Assembly: GCF_003609975.1 (NCBI RefSeq)
Contig: NZ_AP018400.1
Coordinates: 1,748,501-1,812,500, forward strand
Length of the DNA: 64,000 nt
Source: Streptococcus ruminantium
GTDB taxonomy: Bacteria; Bacillota; Bacilli; Lactobacillales; Streptococcaceae
Direction of reading: 5' to 3'
In this document: positions 9,525 through 20,394 of the stretch, piece after piece
How the letters are laid out: every line of letters begins with the position of its first letter
How positions within the stretch are numbered: position 1 is the first letter of the stretch
Translations under genes and position numbers: made by a program
The notes under the pieces: model-generated
What the model saw: only the letters and a program-made list of their open reading frames with translations
Told to the model about the DNA's origin: nothing
Databases searched by the model: none

Positions 9525-10775
9525 CTAAACTAACATTTTATAAAGCGAATCATTTTCATGTAAATTGATGTACTGCGGATCAAATTCTTCCAACCGTTCG
9601 ATAAACTGAGTGTAGTCAGCTTTATTCTCCAGAGCAATCCCTATCAGGACCGGACCTGTCCCTTTATTGGCACGTTTGATATATTCAAAGCGGGTAATAT
9701 CATCGTTTGGACCTAAAATATCATTCACAAACTCGCGAAGGGCGCCTGGGCGTTGTGGGAAGTTGACAACAAAATAGTGCTTAATTCCTTCGTAAATGAG
9801 AGCTCGTTCTTCCATCTCCGGCATGCGGTTAATATCATTATTCCCACCCGAAATAATGCAACAAATCGTTTGCCCCTTGATTTGATCCTTGATGACGTCT
9901 AGTGCGGCAATGGTCGCTGCTCCTGCTGGTTCTGCAACAATCCCTAGTTTAGAATAGAGGTCCAGAATTGTACCGGAAATCCAGCCTTCATTCACACCAA
10001 TGAGCTTGTCTACACATCTACGAGCAATTTCATAGGTTGATTTTCCGACTTTCTGGACAGCAATACCGTCCGCAAATTTATCAATTGTCGCCAACTTAAC
10101 TGGACGCCCTTTATCAAAAGCAGCCTTCATAGAACGAGCCCCGCTCGCCTCTACACCGATAATCTTTATCGCAGGAGCGTGTTCCTTGAGATAGACAGAG
10201 ACTCCCGAAATCAATCCACCACCACCAACAGGGACTAGGATTTGATCAAAGCTAATGCTCTGCTCTTCGGCTTCATCTAAGATTTCATAGGCGACCGTAC
10301 CTTGCCCAGCCTGTACATTCTCATCATCAAAAGGATCGATGAAGTTTTTTCCGCTTTCTTTGGTGTATTCTTGCGCTGCCTGAGCAGACTCATCAAAGGT
10401 GTCACCAACAAGACGAATATCAACATAGTCACCACCGAAAAATTTTACCTGTCCAACCTTCTGCTGAGGGGTTGTAATCGGCATAAAAATAGTAGCAGGA
10501 ATTTTCATCTCTTGACAAGTGTAGGCAACTCCTTGGGCATGATTTCCTGCAGAAGCACAGACGACACCTCGTACTTTTTCTTCATCCGTTCGTTGCGAAA
10601 TAGCATAATAGGCTCCACGAATTTTGAAAGAACGAACCTTCTGTTCATTTTCACGTTTGATATAAATAGTAGCATCGTATTTTTCTGACAAATAGCGACT
10701 ATAATCCAAAGGAGTCCGAACAACCACTTGCTTAAGAACCGAATAAGCTTGCTCTACATTTTTTGCTGTAATCAT
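9525..10775 (-). CDS. ilvA: Threonine dehydratase (biosynthetic)
   Basis: 416 residues. PLP enzyme that deaminates threonine to 2-oxobutyrate, first step to isoleucine. The PLP lysine sits in VRSFKIRGAYYA, the phosphate-binding glycine loop is VPVGGGGLISG, and ISGGNNDINRM lies at the end of the catalytic domain. The C-terminal 80 residues (HYFVVNFPQRPGALREFVND) form one ACT-like regulatory domain, as in the short Gram-positive form. A GTG at 10781 is also in frame; the ATG at 10775 gives the usual family length. It has its own promoter, separate from ilvBNC. Confidence 0.95.
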   Translation of the reverse strand: MITAKNVEQAYSVLKQVVVRTPLDYSRYLSEKYDATIYIKRENEQKVRSFKIRGAYYAISQRTDEEKVRGVVCASAGNHAQGVAYTCQEMKIPATIFMPITTPQQKVGQVKFFGGDYVDIRLVGDTFDESAQAAQEYTKESGKNFIDPFDDENVQAGQGTVAYEILDEAEEQSISFDQILVPVGGGGLISGVSVYLKEHAPAIKIIGVEASGARSMKAAFDKGRPVKLATIDKFADGIAVQKVGKSTYEIARRCVDKLIGVNEGWISGTILDLYSKLGIVAEPAGAATIAALDVIKDQIKGQTICCIISGGNNDINRMPEMEERALIYEGIKHYFVVNFPQRPGALREFVNDILGPNDDITRFEYIKRANKGTGPVLIGIALENKADYTQFIERLEEFDPQYINLHENDSLYKMLV

Positions 10776-10802
10776 ACTCACATTAAATTCTTTCTATTTT
10801 TT

Positions 10803-10828
10803 ATTATACCAATATTTCCCAGAAAATC
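10803..10828 (-). promoter_or_regulatory. ilvA promoter with an imperfect CodY box
   Basis: Minus-strand TGGTATAAT (extended -10 at 10803-10808). Directly upstream, 10814-10828 matches the CodY consensus at 11 of 15 positions. It overlaps the promoter spacer, a position expected for repression. Confidence 0.5.
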
Positions 10829-11182
10829 CTAGTATTTAGATAGTTATGTTAAATAATTGTGATAGGTATGGGAAAAAACGAATTTCCTATTGACGGTTGA
10901 TTTATTTTGTCAATAAGTTAGTTTAAAAAGTTGGTCAAACCAACTCTTTTGTTCACTCTTTTGACTAGCAAAATAGGACCTCTTCAATCTGATGCCTGCT
11001 TTAAACCTACTTGCAATCTAAAAAATCCAGTCTCTTTCCTTTCTGATGACGACTTCAGTCGTTTAAAAAAGTTGACGAGTAGGAAACAAAAATATGCAGT
11101 GTCCCTATTCTTGCAGTCTTAGTTCCAAAATCTATTGATTTGACCTTCCAGAAATTCTCAACAAAAATCCCATCAAACCTTT
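10829..11182 (-). other. Intergenic region ilvC-ilvA with ilvC terminator
   Basis: Between the ilvC stop and the ilvA promoter I see one hairpin: AGTTGGT/ACCAACT with a 3-base loop at 10929-10945, followed by TTTT on the minus strand. It is a likely terminator of the ilvBNC unit about 240 bp past the ilvC stop. The remaining bases hold no convincing gene; a 63-codon plus-strand frame lacks a ribosome site. Confidence 0.5.
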
Positions 11183-12304
<1,122 letters not shown>

Positions 12305-12362
12305 TCATACAAGAGATAAAGTTGATCAAAAATTATCAGGTCAACCTAACATAAGACCGATC

Positions 12363-12820
12363 TCAAAGAGTACCAATCATGGTAAAAACCGCTTGCTCTG
12401 GTTTTCGTAACTTCCTTGGTATCGCAGGATGAAACAGATAAAGAAGTACTTCTACTTTGTCTTTGCTTTCTATTATTCTAAAACCAATAGAACAAAGAGC
12501 AGCATCTCCCCCTGATACGGAAAAACTGAATGAATACTGCTTCATCTATTTTACTGAAGGGGATATTACTCAAAATATGACTGGTCTGTTGAATCACAGA
12601 TACAAACCACATCAATCAGGCGATCAAATTGCTTCATCACTTGTTTCACTTCATCATAACTAGCCATGTCCACAATGACAGTTACTTGCGCTAAATCCTC
12701 CACCTCAGTCAGTCCAACGCAAAGCGATTCAATATTGATTTGACGACGAGACAAAACACCGGTAAAGCGGTTCAGAACACCTGGGGCATTTCGTAGTGTT
12801 GCTGTTAAGGTTCTACGCAT
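12363..12820 (-). pseudogene. ilvN: Acetolactate synthase small subunit, disrupted
   Basis: The first 84 codons (12566-12820) encode an intact N-terminal ACT domain: MRRTLTATLRNAPGVLNRF and ESLCVGLTEVEDLAQVTV. A normal IlvN has about 158 residues. Here the frame meets TAA after DQSYFE. The C-terminal half survives as debris: in one frame KIDEAVFIQFFR matches KRAEILAIIQPFR of streptococcal IlvN, and in a third frame (60-codon frame, 12363-12545) DAALCSIGFRII and KVEVLL match the DVAPSSITIQM...KSEALL region without gaps. So there are at least two frameshifts and about 28 missing bases. The remaining ACT fragment may still bind IlvB. Its start overlaps the ilvB end by 8 bp. Confidence 0.8.
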
Positions 12821-14516
12821 TGAACTTCACCCCCAACATTTCTGCATTACTCTTACCAGCCGGAACCATCGGTTGAACGTGCTCACGATTGGAAATGTGA
12901 ACTTCTATCAGCATGGGTATATCTTCTAAGATGACTTTTATATCTTCTGCCAAAGTAGCTGGATTTTTTAAATGATAATGACTGATACCATAAGCTTCAG
13001 CTAAAAGTTGAAAATTCGGTTCATCATTAAAGACAGACTGGCTACGACGATTCTCATAGAATGATTCCTGCCATTGGCGGACCATCCCTAACGAGTGATT
13101 ATTCATCAGGATAATTTTAATGGGAACACCATATCCATTTAGAAGAGCCAACTCCTGATTGGTCATTTGAAAACCCCCATCACCAACAAAAACGATAACT
13201 TCTTTATCCGGATTGGCTAATTTTGCCCCGATAGCCGCCGGGATACCAAAGCCCATTGTTCCCATACCGCCAGAAGTTACCAACTGACGAACGTGTTTGT
13301 AAGGATAAAATTGAGCTGTCCACATTTGATGTTGCCCAACATCCGTAACAATGATCGCATCCCCATCAGTCAGTTGACCAACCAGCTCAATCGCTGCCTG
13401 CGGCTTGATATAAGTTGAATCCTCATCGTATCCAAATGGCGCTCGGCGCTTGTTTTCCAACACTTGTCTTGTCCAAGTAGCATGGTTCGTTTTAACCGGT
13501 TCTAGCTTTAACAGCGCTGTTAAAGTTGCCTTAGCATCTCCAACCACTGGAATAGCTGTCTCAACAATCTTGCCAATCTCGGACGGATCAATATCAATAT
13601 GGGCTATCGTTGCATTTGGTGCATAAGTAGCGGGATTTCCCGTCAATCGATCATCAAAACGAGCACCAACATTGATGAGATAGTCAGCTTCATCCATAGC
13701 CATATTGGCAGCATAAGAACCGTGCATACCTCCCATAGCTAGGGACAAGTCGTGCTCAATTGGTATAGCGCCTAAACCGAGTAACGTTGATACGACAGGA
13801 ATCTGGTAGCGTTCGGCAAAAGCTACTAATTCTCTACCAGCATCCGCATAGTTGACACCACCACCAGCTAAGATAACTGGCTTTTTTGCCCTGCTCAATT
13901 GTTGCAAAATCTTTTTGACCTGTACATCATCTGGTTCAATAATAGGCTGATAACTCGGTAAATGGAGACTGGGATCGTGATAAAATTCAACTACCTTTTC
14001 CTGAATATCTTTTGGAACATCAATAACAACCGGTCCTGGACGACCCGTTGTTGCAATATGTAAAGCTTCTGTTACAATTCTAGGAATATCTGCTGCATCA
14101 CGAATTTGGTAGTTGTATTTGGTAATCGGCATGGTCATCCCCAAAACATCAGCTTCTTGAAAGGTATCTTTGCCAATACCTCTAGTTGCTACTTGACCAG
14201 TAAAAACCAAAAGTGGCACGCTATCTCCCATAGCATCTACAATTCCTGTGATAGCATTGGTAGCTCCTGGGCCAGATGTCACAATCGCCACACCCACCTT
14301 TCCTGACGATTTGGCGTAGCCTTCTGCCTCATGAACAGCTCCTTGCTCATGACGTGCTAAAATATGCTGGATACCCTCATACTGATAAATCGCATCATAC
14401 AAGGGTAAAACCGCCCCACCAGGATAGCCGAAAACAAGGTCAACTCCTAAACGGTGTAGGGTATCTAACAATAGATAGGATCCCGAACGTGGTTGATCTA
14501 ACTGAATTTCTTGCAC
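12813..14516 (-). CDS. ilvB: Acetolactate synthase large (catalytic) subunit
   Basis: 567 residues. ThDP enzyme that condenses pyruvate with pyruvate or 2-oxobutyrate. Visible are the catalytic glutamate region ILARHEQGAVHEAEGYAKSS, the FAD-domain segments, and the ThDP motif from VGDGGFQMTNQELALL to MNNHSLGMVRQWQ. An ATG at 14537 is in frame, but the ribosome site AGGAGG lies inside that extension. The GTG at 14516, 6 bases after it, is the real start. First gene of ilvB-ilvN(broken)-ilvC, under a CodY-type operator. Confidence 0.96.
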   Translation of the reverse strand: MQEIQLDQPRSGSYLLLDTLHRLGVDLVFGYPGGAVLPLYDAIYQYEGIQHILARHEQGAVHEAEGYAKSSGKVGVAIVTSGPGATNAITGIVDAMGDSVPLLVFTGQVATRGIGKDTFQEADVLGMTMPITKYNYQIRDAADIPRIVTEALHIATTGRPGPVVIDVPKDIQEKVVEFYHDPSLHLPSYQPIIEPDDVQVKKILQQLSRAKKPVILAGGGVNYADAGRELVAFAERYQIPVVSTLLGLGAIPIEHDLSLAMGGMHGSYAANMAMDEADYLINVGARFDDRLTGNPATYAPNATIAHIDIDPSEIGKIVETAIPVVGDAKATLTALLKLEPVKTNHATWTRQVLENKRRAPFGYDEDSTYIKPQAAIELVGQLTDGDAIIVTDVGQHQMWTAQFYPYKHVRQLVTSGGMGTMGFGIPAAIGAKLANPDKEVIVFVGDGGFQMTNQELALLNGYGVPIKIILMNNHSLGMVRQWQESFYENRRSQSVFNDEPNFQLLAEAYGISHYHLKNPATLAEDIKVILEDIPMLIEVHISNREHVQPMVPAGKSNAEMLGVKFNA

Positions 14517-14551
14517 GCTTTTTCCTCCTCTCCGCAAGTATATTACCTATT

Positions 14552-14596
14552 ATCATAGCACAAGGAAATAGAATGTCAAGGAATTTTCTGAAAATT
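14552..14596 (-). promoter_or_regulatory. ilvB promoter with a perfect CodY box
   Basis: Minus strand: TTGACA (14574-14579), 16-bp spacer, TATGAT (14552-14557) with a TGC extension. At 14582-14596, immediately upstream of the -35, lies AATTTTCTGAAAATT, a 15/15 match to the CodY consensus. This predicts repression of the ilv operon in amino-acid-rich conditions. Confidence 0.85.
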
Positions 14597-14902
14597 CCTA
14601 CTTTTGTTTAATACAAAAAATAATGCCAAACTGATTACGTCCGATAATTTGCGGAATTCTGTCATCTAGCTACTGCTACAAACCTTCTGACCTCAGTTTT
14701 GGTCAGCCCTTTTATTTCGTAAAACAGCAACATTCACAAGCCCATTTAACTAGCTATAGGCAAAAGTAGGATATTTCCAATCCTCTTTTTTTCTCAGTTA
14801 GGGTCTTAAAAATTCAGAAATTTCCAATTATTCATTAAATTCCTGAACCACTGACTAATAACTATGGTATAATAGTTAAAATAAGATGGGAAGGGAAGTA
14901 TC
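14597..14902 (+). promoter_or_regulatory. ilvD upstream region: promoter and CodY-like box
   Basis: The extended -10 TGGTATAAT lies at 14865-14873. A CodY-like box at 14809-14823 matches 12 of 15 bases, about 45 bp upstream of the -10. The rest of the divergent ilvB-ilvD spacer shows no gene and no clear attenuator. Confidence 0.6.
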
Positions 14903-16618
14903 ATGACAGACCTAAGTAAACAAAAAAAACTCCGTCATCGTAGCTCCGTCTATGATTCGATGGTCAAATCACCCAACCGAGCAATGCTTCGAGCAACTGG
15001 CATGCAGGATAAAGACTTTGAATCGCCTATTGTGGGAGTGATCTCTACTTGGGCAGAAAATACACCTTGCAATATTCACCTTCATGATCTTGGAAAGATA
15101 GCTAAAAAAGGAGTCACATCTGCCGGTGCTTGGCCAGTCCAATATGGTACCATTACGGTAGCCGATGGAATTGCCATGGGAACTCCAGGAATGCGCTTTT
15201 CTCTAACTTCACGCGATATTATTGCAGATTCAATCGAGGCAGCTATGGGAGGACATAATGTAGATGCTTTTGTCGCCATTGGTGGATGCGATAAGAATAT
15301 GCCCGGAGCCATGATTGCTATTGCAAACATGGATATTCCAGCCATCTTTGCCTACGGTGGAACGATTGCCCCAGGAAACTTAGATGGTAAAGACATTGAT
15401 CTTGTGTCCGTATTTGAAGGTATCGGCAAGTGGAACCATGGTGATATGACTGCTGAAGAAGTGCGCCAACTGGAATGCAATGCCTGTCCCGGTCCAGGGG
15501 GATGTGGCGGTATGTATACAGCTAATACCATGGCCTCTGCTATAGAGGCTCTAGGAATGAGTCTACCTGGTTCATCTTCACATCCAGCTGAGTCTATGGA
15601 AAAAAAGGTTGATATTGAAGATGCCGGTCGCGCAGTTGTCCGTATGTTAGAATTAGGCCTCAAACCATCTGACATTATGACCCGCAAAGCCTTTGAAAAT
15701 GCCATAACTGTCGTCATGGCTTTAGGTGGCTCAACCAACGCTACCTTACATTTATTGGCCATGGCTCACGCTGCTAATGTCGAATTGACACTGGAAGATT
15801 TCAACACCTTCCAAGAAAAAGTTCCGCATTTAGCCGATTTAAAACCATCTGGTCGCTACGTTTTTCAAGACCTCTACAATGTTGGCGGAGTACAGGCTGT
15901 CATGAAATACCTCTATCAGAATGGTTTCTTACATGGTGATTGTATGACTTGCACAGGTAAAACCATTGCAGAAAACCTAGCTGACGCACCCGACCTGACT
16001 CCTGGACAAGATGTCATCATGCCATTGGATAACCCCAAACGTGCAGATGGCCCACTGATTGTCCTCCACGGTAATCTAGCTCCAGAAGGTGCAGTTGCTA
16101 AGGTTTCTGGGGTGAAAGTCCGTCGCCATATCGGCCCAGCTCGTGTCTTTGATTCTGAAGAAGCTGCGGTTGCAGCTGTATTAGCTGATGAGATTGTAGA
16201 GGGGGACGTAGTAGTTGTTCGCTATGTCGGTCCAAAAGGCGGGCCTGGCATGCCTGAAATGCTTTCCCTTTCCTCTATCTTAGTCGGTAAAGGGCAGGGC
16301 GAATCTGTAGCTTTATTAACAGACGGTCGTTTCTCTGGTGGTACATACGGTCTCGTTGTCGGCCATATCGCACCAGAAGCTCAAGACGGAGGACCAATTG
16401 CCTACTTGCGCGATGGAGATACTATTCTTATTGACCAAGATACTAAGGAATTGACGATGGAGGTTTCTATGGAGGAAATTGAACGTCGCAAGGCTGAAAC
16501 AGTTATCCCCCCACTCTACTCTCGTGGGGTTCTTGGCAAATACGCTCATACCGTATCTTCTGCCTCAAAAGGAGCCGTTACAGACTTTTGGCGACCAGAA
16601 CGAACGGGCAAAAAATAA
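14903..16618 (+). CDS. ilvD: Dihydroxy-acid dehydratase
   Basis: 571 residues. Fe-S enzyme that dehydrates dihydroxy-acids to the 2-keto acids of valine and isoleucine. Cluster and metal residues are in the [11 protein letters not shown] motif and in [20 protein letters not shown] third cysteine pair is in [16 protein letters not shown]. The C-terminal substrate loop [20 protein letters not shown] is present. It needs the kind of Fe-S cluster the Suf system makes. GGAAGGGAAG precedes the ATG. Divergent from ilvB and under its own CodY-like site. Confidence 0.97.
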   Translation: MTDLSKQKKLRHRSSVYDSMVKSPNRAMLRATGMQDKDFESPIVGVISTWAENTPCNIHLHDLGKIAKKGVTSAGAWPVQYGTITVADGIAMGTPGMRFSLTSRDIIADSIEAAMGGHNVDAFVAIGGCDKNMPGAMIAIANMDIPAIFAYGGTIAPGNLDGKDIDLVSVFEGIGKWNHGDMTAEEVRQLECNACPGPGGCGGMYTANTMASAIEALGMSLPGSSSHPAESMEKKVDIEDAGRAVVRMLELGLKPSDIMTRKAFENAITVVMALGGSTNATLHLLAMAHAANVELTLEDFNTFQEKVPHLADLKPSGRYVFQDLYNVGGVQAVMKYLYQNGFLHGDCMTCTGKTIAENLADAPDLTPGQDVIMPLDNPKRADGPLIVLHGNLAPEGAVAKVSGVKVRRHIGPARVFDSEEAAVAAVLADEIVEGDVVVVRYVGPKGGPGMPEMLSLSSILVGKGQGESVALLTDGRFSGGTYGLVVGHIAPEAQDGGPIAYLRDGDTILIDQDTKELTMEVSMEEIERRKAETVIPPLYSRGVLGKYAHTVSSASKGAVTDFWRPERTGKK

Positions 16619-16749
16619 TACTCTTGGAAAACCAAGACCGCATGGTATCCACTTATTTTGATAAGCACTCATCTCATTGAGCATCTTCAGTTTGCTCCTT
16701 AAAAGCTACTTTTGATTTTACTTTACTAAAATAGAACAGGAAATCCAAA

Positions 16750-17136
16750 ATGAAATTACATGTTGAATTATCTCGCTTTCGTGTCAAGGAAGGCAAATCA
16801 GCCGTTGTTGATCAATGGATGAACTTTTTAAACGATCACATGAAAGACACGCTATTAACCTTAGAAGGTGAGAAAATGTATATCGAGACTATCTTTCGTG
16901 AAGTTTTAGACGGCAATGAATATCTCTACTGGTACTCAGTTCAAGCTGAGGGAGGAATGGAAGTTGAAAATTCTGAGTCCTACGTTGATAAAAAACACTT
17001 GGAATACTGGAAAGAATGCATTGACCCTTGCTTTGGCATGGTAGACCTCAAACCACAGGTCGTTATGATTCCCAAGCCCATCTATGAAACTATGGAAGAA
17101 TTAGATAAACAATACGATGAGTCCCATAAAAAATGA
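16750..17136 (+). CDS. DUF6176-type conserved protein
   Basis: 128 residues, soluble, no signal peptide. The sequence MKLHVELSRFRVKEGKSA, TLEGEKMYIETIFREVLDG and the Trp/Tyr-rich YLYWYSVQAEGGMEVE fit the DUF6176 family as I recall it. Function unknown. The weak ribosome site AACAGGAAA sits ahead of the ATG. It is monocistronic, ending in a strong terminator. Confidence 0.75.
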   Translation: MKLHVELSRFRVKEGKSAVVDQWMNFLNDHMKDTLLTLEGEKMYIETIFREVLDGNEYLYWYSVQAEGGMEVENSESYVDKKHLEYWKECIDPCFGMVDLKPQVVMIPKPIYETMEELDKQYDESHKK

Positions 17137-17159
17137 GCTGCAACTGTGCAGCTCATTTT
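17131..17159 (+). terminator. Terminator after the DUF6176 gene
   Basis: A perfect 12-bp stem AAATGAGCTGCA/TGCAGCTCATTT with a 4-base loop, starting inside the last codons and followed by a T run. Confidence 0.9.
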
Positions 17160-17289
17160 CTTACTCTCAGAACGTGGATTCCCCTTGAACATTTAATAAC
17201 TTCGAAAGTTCTACGGTAGTATAGTTCATTTTTCAACTCTTAGAAACGCTATTATTCCAACGTTTCTGGAAAGCTTTTGCTACTGATTG

Positions 17290-17340
17290 CAAAAAAAAAA
17301 AAGACTGAAGATCTTGTCCAAAATGAACTTTCTCTTCAAT
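17290..17340 (-). terminator. Possible terminator of the 39-residue gene
   Basis: On the minus strand TGAAGA and TCTTCA can pair across about 22 bases and are followed by a run of twelve T (the plus-strand A12 at about 17290-17302). Weak stem but a very strong T-tract, 20-65 bp after the stop codon. Confidence 0.45.
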
Positions 17341-17356
17341 CCGGATAGGATTTCTC

Positions 17357-17476
17357 CTACTTCCCTTTTTTCTGACGCTTATGAGCTTGGATAACTGCCA
17401 AAGCTCGCTTGCGTGTTTTAATATTGGGACTCTTCAGTTTGCGATATGCACTGGATAAATCTAATCTTTCTGCCAT
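17357..17476 (-). CDS. 39-residue basic protein, putative metal-homeostasis peptide, zinc-regulated
   Basis: A complete small gene: ATG at 17476 preceded by GGAGG at 5 bases, stop TAG at 17357. The peptide begins MAERLDLSSAYRKLKS, continues PNIKTRKRALAVIQAHKR and ends QKKGK; it is strongly basic with no membrane segment. Short proteins of this type are, to my memory, labelled putative metal homeostasis proteins in lactic acid bacteria. The operator evidence agrees: its -35 is embedded in an AdcR-type site. It is divergent from htpS, a known member of the zinc regulon. The reading frame is certain; the function is inferred. Confidence 0.75.
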   Translation of the reverse strand: MAERLDLSSAYRKLKSPNIKTRKRALAVIQAHKRQKKGK

Positions 17477-17505
17477 GATGACCTCCAAAAATTCTGATAA
17501 GATAT

Positions 17506-17534
17506 AGTTTACCTTATTTTAATTAACCAGTCAA
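17506..17534 (-). promoter_or_regulatory. Promoter of the 39-residue gene with AdcR-type box
   Basis: Minus strand TTGACT (17529-17534), 17-bp spacer, TAAACT (17506-17511). The -35 is part of TTGACTGGTTAA (17523-17534), 11 of 12 to the AdcR consensus TTAACYRGTTAA. AdcR with zinc would cover the -35. Confidence 0.7.
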
Positions 17535-17552
17535 GCATTTTGAAAAAATCTA

Positions 17553-17605
17553 TTGACAGTTTATTGATTAAGCTGTAAAATAACCTTGGTTACTTAACTG
17601 GTTAA
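17553..17605 (+). promoter_or_regulatory. htpS promoter with perfect AdcR box
   Basis: TTGACA (17553-17558), 17-bp spacer, TAAAAT (17576-17581). TTAACTGGTTAA at 17594-17605 is a full match to the streptococcal AdcR zinc operator, just past the expected transcription start. This predicts zinc repression of htpS. Confidence 0.85.
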
Positions 17606-17628
17606 TCTTTTTGCAAAAAGGAGATAAA

Positions 17629-20394
17629 ATGAAAAAAAGAAAATTACTTTATAGTAGTCTCATTCTAGCTACCTTAGCTGGAACTTCAGGAATAGCTTAT
17701 CAACTAGGAATTGCTAACGGGAGAAGGGAAGTCAAATCTTCTGTAGATTATGTTTCTCAAAAAGTTACTAAAAAAGGTGCATCATCCAGTAAAACATCCC
17801 CCAAAAATCCAGAAGAAGATGCCAAGGATGAAGGTATCTCCGCAGAGCAAATTGTTGTCAAGATAACAGCCGAGGGTTACGTTACCTCTCATGGAGACCA
17901 CTTTCACTACTACAATGGAAAAGTACCATTTGATGCAATTTTCAGCGAAGAACTCCTGATAAAAGACCCTACTTATAAATTAGATGAGAGTCATATTATA
18001 AGCACCATTAAAGATGGCTATATCATCAAGGTTAACGGACAATATTATATCTATCTAAAACAAAATAGTAAGCAAAATCACATACGTAGCAAGGAAGAAA
18101 TTGACCATCAGCGACAGCAAACATCTAACCATCCAGTCGACAAATCTTCCCCTGATGGAAGTTACACGACAGACGACGGCTATATCTTTAAACCAAGCGA
18201 TATAATCGAAGATCTAGGGAATGCTTTTGTTGTTCGGCATAAGGATCATCTGCATTACATTCCAAAATCAGACTTATCTGAAAATGAACGTACTACCGCA
18301 CAATCTTATTGGAATCAACGTCGCCAACAAATTCACACCAGCAAGTCTACAATTCCAAGTCAGCAAACCGATAACTATTCTAGAACTTCTCCAGTAAATG
18401 CTAATAATAGTATTGAAGCCAAACGTGCTTATATGGCTAAGATGTACGGTCTAGCCATTTCCGACATTCAGATTGCAGGCGATTATTTCACTTATCCACA
18501 CGGAAACCATAGACATGCCCTGCCAATTTCTCAAGTTATTGTCGGACAGTTTCCAACCGCAGCCAGTGTTGAAGCGGACCTCAATCACAGACACACTAAC
18601 ATACCTATTCCGTTAAAACCAGCTACTAAACCAATACAAACAGAGCCGATTGCTCCTCAAAATAATGATAAAGAGTTACAAGACAAAATTAACTACATTG
18701 CTCAGCTCTACAGAATTGATCCCGAAAGGATTCAGGTACAAGGTGATAGTTTGATTTGGCCACATGAAGATCACACACACGGAATGGCTATTTCCGAGAT
18801 TGTCATTCCCAAAATTAGTGATGACCCTGAAGCTGACTTTGAGGCAGAATTGACAACCCTAGCTAAGACTCTACATGTTGATCCATCAAGTATCATCATT
18901 CAAGATGGTACAATGACGGTTCCTCACGGAGATCATAGCCACACTTACAAGATTAAAAGTCCGGGCTGGCGCGATTACATTAAGCACAAAATCCCAGCTT
19001 TAGATGGCAGCTATATCGCTGGTCCACTGGATCGCAAAATCGTTCGCACCAAGGTTCAAGAACTCATTTTATCAGCCAAAACGATTTTTCAGGATGACCC
19101 AAAACAATTACGTCGCATCAAAGCAGCTCTCAGAGACTTTGAAAATGGTTTAGACTGGGCGACTAATTCCACACAAGGATACCTGAAAATTCTGGATGAT
19201 TTTGATAAGAAGTACATCCAATTGACTACTGTCCCAGTTACAATAGTAGAAACTGCTGAAGCTGATACCAGCTGGACTGATGTTGATGCCTTAGTTCAAA
19301 AAATCCAAGATGCTATACCAAAAGCACATGAACAGTATTCCAAAGCTCTTTCCAAGTTACAAAGTCTCAAGGAAAGCATTGGTTATCGCCAAGAAACACC
19401 TGCTACTCTGAAGGTTCACCTTCTTCAATTTGCTGCTGAACACCAACTTAATCTTGAACAGGCGATAGCTCCTTCTGTAACAGTTAATGACAGTAGCAAT
19501 TTTGAAACAGCTAAAGAACAAGTTCATGCTGCTATCCTAAGATTAAATGAAGATAAATATTTATTAAAACGTGTACAATTGCTCAACAAAGTCTACGATG
19601 CTAAAACTATCTCAGAACTACAAGCCATTCAGGATGAGTTGAGCCACATCGGAACAACAGCTAGCAATACTGCTCTAAAGCAAGTAGATGATCTCAAGCA
19701 ATATTTAAAAGCCAACGAAAATGACAATCGACTCACAAGCGAACTCAAAACCGCAATCCAAGACGCTCTAAAAAACGATTCCACCAGTGTACAATCTCTG
19801 ACCAATCTAAAACAAAAAATTAAAGATTCCTACCGTCAAGCTGACATCAAACAACATCAACTGGTCTCTCGTATCACTGAGTTGCTATCTCAAATTCAAG
19901 AAGCGATCACTGCTCTTTCTGAAGGAGATACAAGAACTAGACTTGAAGCTGAGTCAGAAGAACTCAAGAACCTCCTTCAAATAACTACTTCTGATAAAGA
20001 TGCACTCCTCTTGCGCGCTCAAGAGTTGAAAGCGAAAATTGAGAAAAGCACTGATTCTTCAGAAATCCCTGAAAAAGAGTCATCCTCAGAAGACTCAACT
20101 ATTGCCACGGAAACGCCTGTCCCAGTTGCAAATCCAGAATTAGTAGCCCAAATTGAAGCTATTATTGATTTTATCACTGATAACCGCCGCAAGATTGAGA
20201 CAACACCTATTACTTTAAAAGTTGAATTGCTGAATAAGGCTGATGACTTGGAAGCACAATTCAAGGCTAGATCCAAAAATCTACAAGAACTGTATGAACA
20301 ATTACAGATCTTGAAAACTCAGATTGAACCCCACATTAAAGCTGATAATAGTACAAACAATACAGCCGCTAACGATTGGGGAACCGGATGGTAA
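17629..20394 (+). CDS. htpS: Histidine triad surface protein (Pht/HtpS family)
   Basis: 921 residues. N-terminal signal peptide after MKKRKLLYSSLILATLAG. Five zinc-binding HxxHxH triads are visible: HGDHFH, HKDHLH, HGNHRH, HEDHTH and HGDHSH, all in the first 450 residues. The C-terminal half is long, charged and helical, predicted coiled coil. No LPxTG anchor. Pht proteins sit on the streptococcal surface, bind zinc, hand it to AdcAII and affect complement. A TTG at 17611 is in frame, but AAGGAGATAAA sets the ATG at 17629. Name HtpS assumes S. suis. Confidence 0.92.
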   Translation: MKKRKLLYSSLILATLAGTSGIAYQLGIANGRREVKSSVDYVSQKVTKKGASSSKTSPKNPEEDAKDEGISAEQIVVKITAEGYVTSHGDHFHYYNGKVPFDAIFSEELLIKDPTYKLDESHIISTIKDGYIIKVNGQYYIYLKQNSKQNHIRSKEEIDHQRQQTSNHPVDKSSPDGSYTTDDGYIFKPSDIIEDLGNAFVVRHKDHLHYIPKSDLSENERTTAQSYWNQRRQQIHTSKSTIPSQQTDNYSRTSPVNANNSIEAKRAYMAKMYGLAISDIQIAGDYFTYPHGNHRHALPISQVIVGQFPTAASVEADLNHRHTNIPIPLKPATKPIQTEPIAPQNNDKELQDKINYIAQLYRIDPERIQVQGDSLIWPHEDHTHGMAISEIVIPKISDDPEADFEAELTTLAKTLHVDPSSIIIQDGTMTVPHGDHSHTYKIKSPGWRDYIKHKIPALDGSYIAGPLDRKIVRTKVQELILSAKTIFQDDPKQLRRIKAALRDFENGLDWATNSTQGYLKILDDFDKKYIQLTTVPVTIVETAEADTSWTDVDALVQKIQDAIPKAHEQYSKALSKLQSLKESIGYRQETPATLKVHLLQFAAEHQLNLEQAIAPSVTVNDSSNFETAKEQVHAAILRLNEDKYLLKRVQLLNKVYDAKTISELQAIQDELSHIGTTASNTALKQVDDLKQYLKANENDNRLTSELKTAIQDALKNDSTSVQSLTNLKQKIKDSYRQADIKQHQLVSRITELLSQIQEAITALSEGDTRTRLEAESEELKNLLQITTSDKDALLLRAQELKAKIEKSTDSSEIPEKESSSEDSTIATETPVPVANPELVAQIEAIIDFITDNRRKIETTPITLKVELLNKADDLEAQFKARSKNLQELYEQLQILKTQIEPHIKADNSTNNTAANDWGTGW

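Noticed and set aside
10931..11122. 63-codon plus frame between ilvC and ilvA
   Set aside because: Starts inside the ilvC terminator hairpin and lacks translation signals.
12363..12545. 60-codon minus frame as an independent gene
   Set aside because: Its sequence aligns with the C-terminal end of IlvN, so it is part of the ilvN pseudogene.
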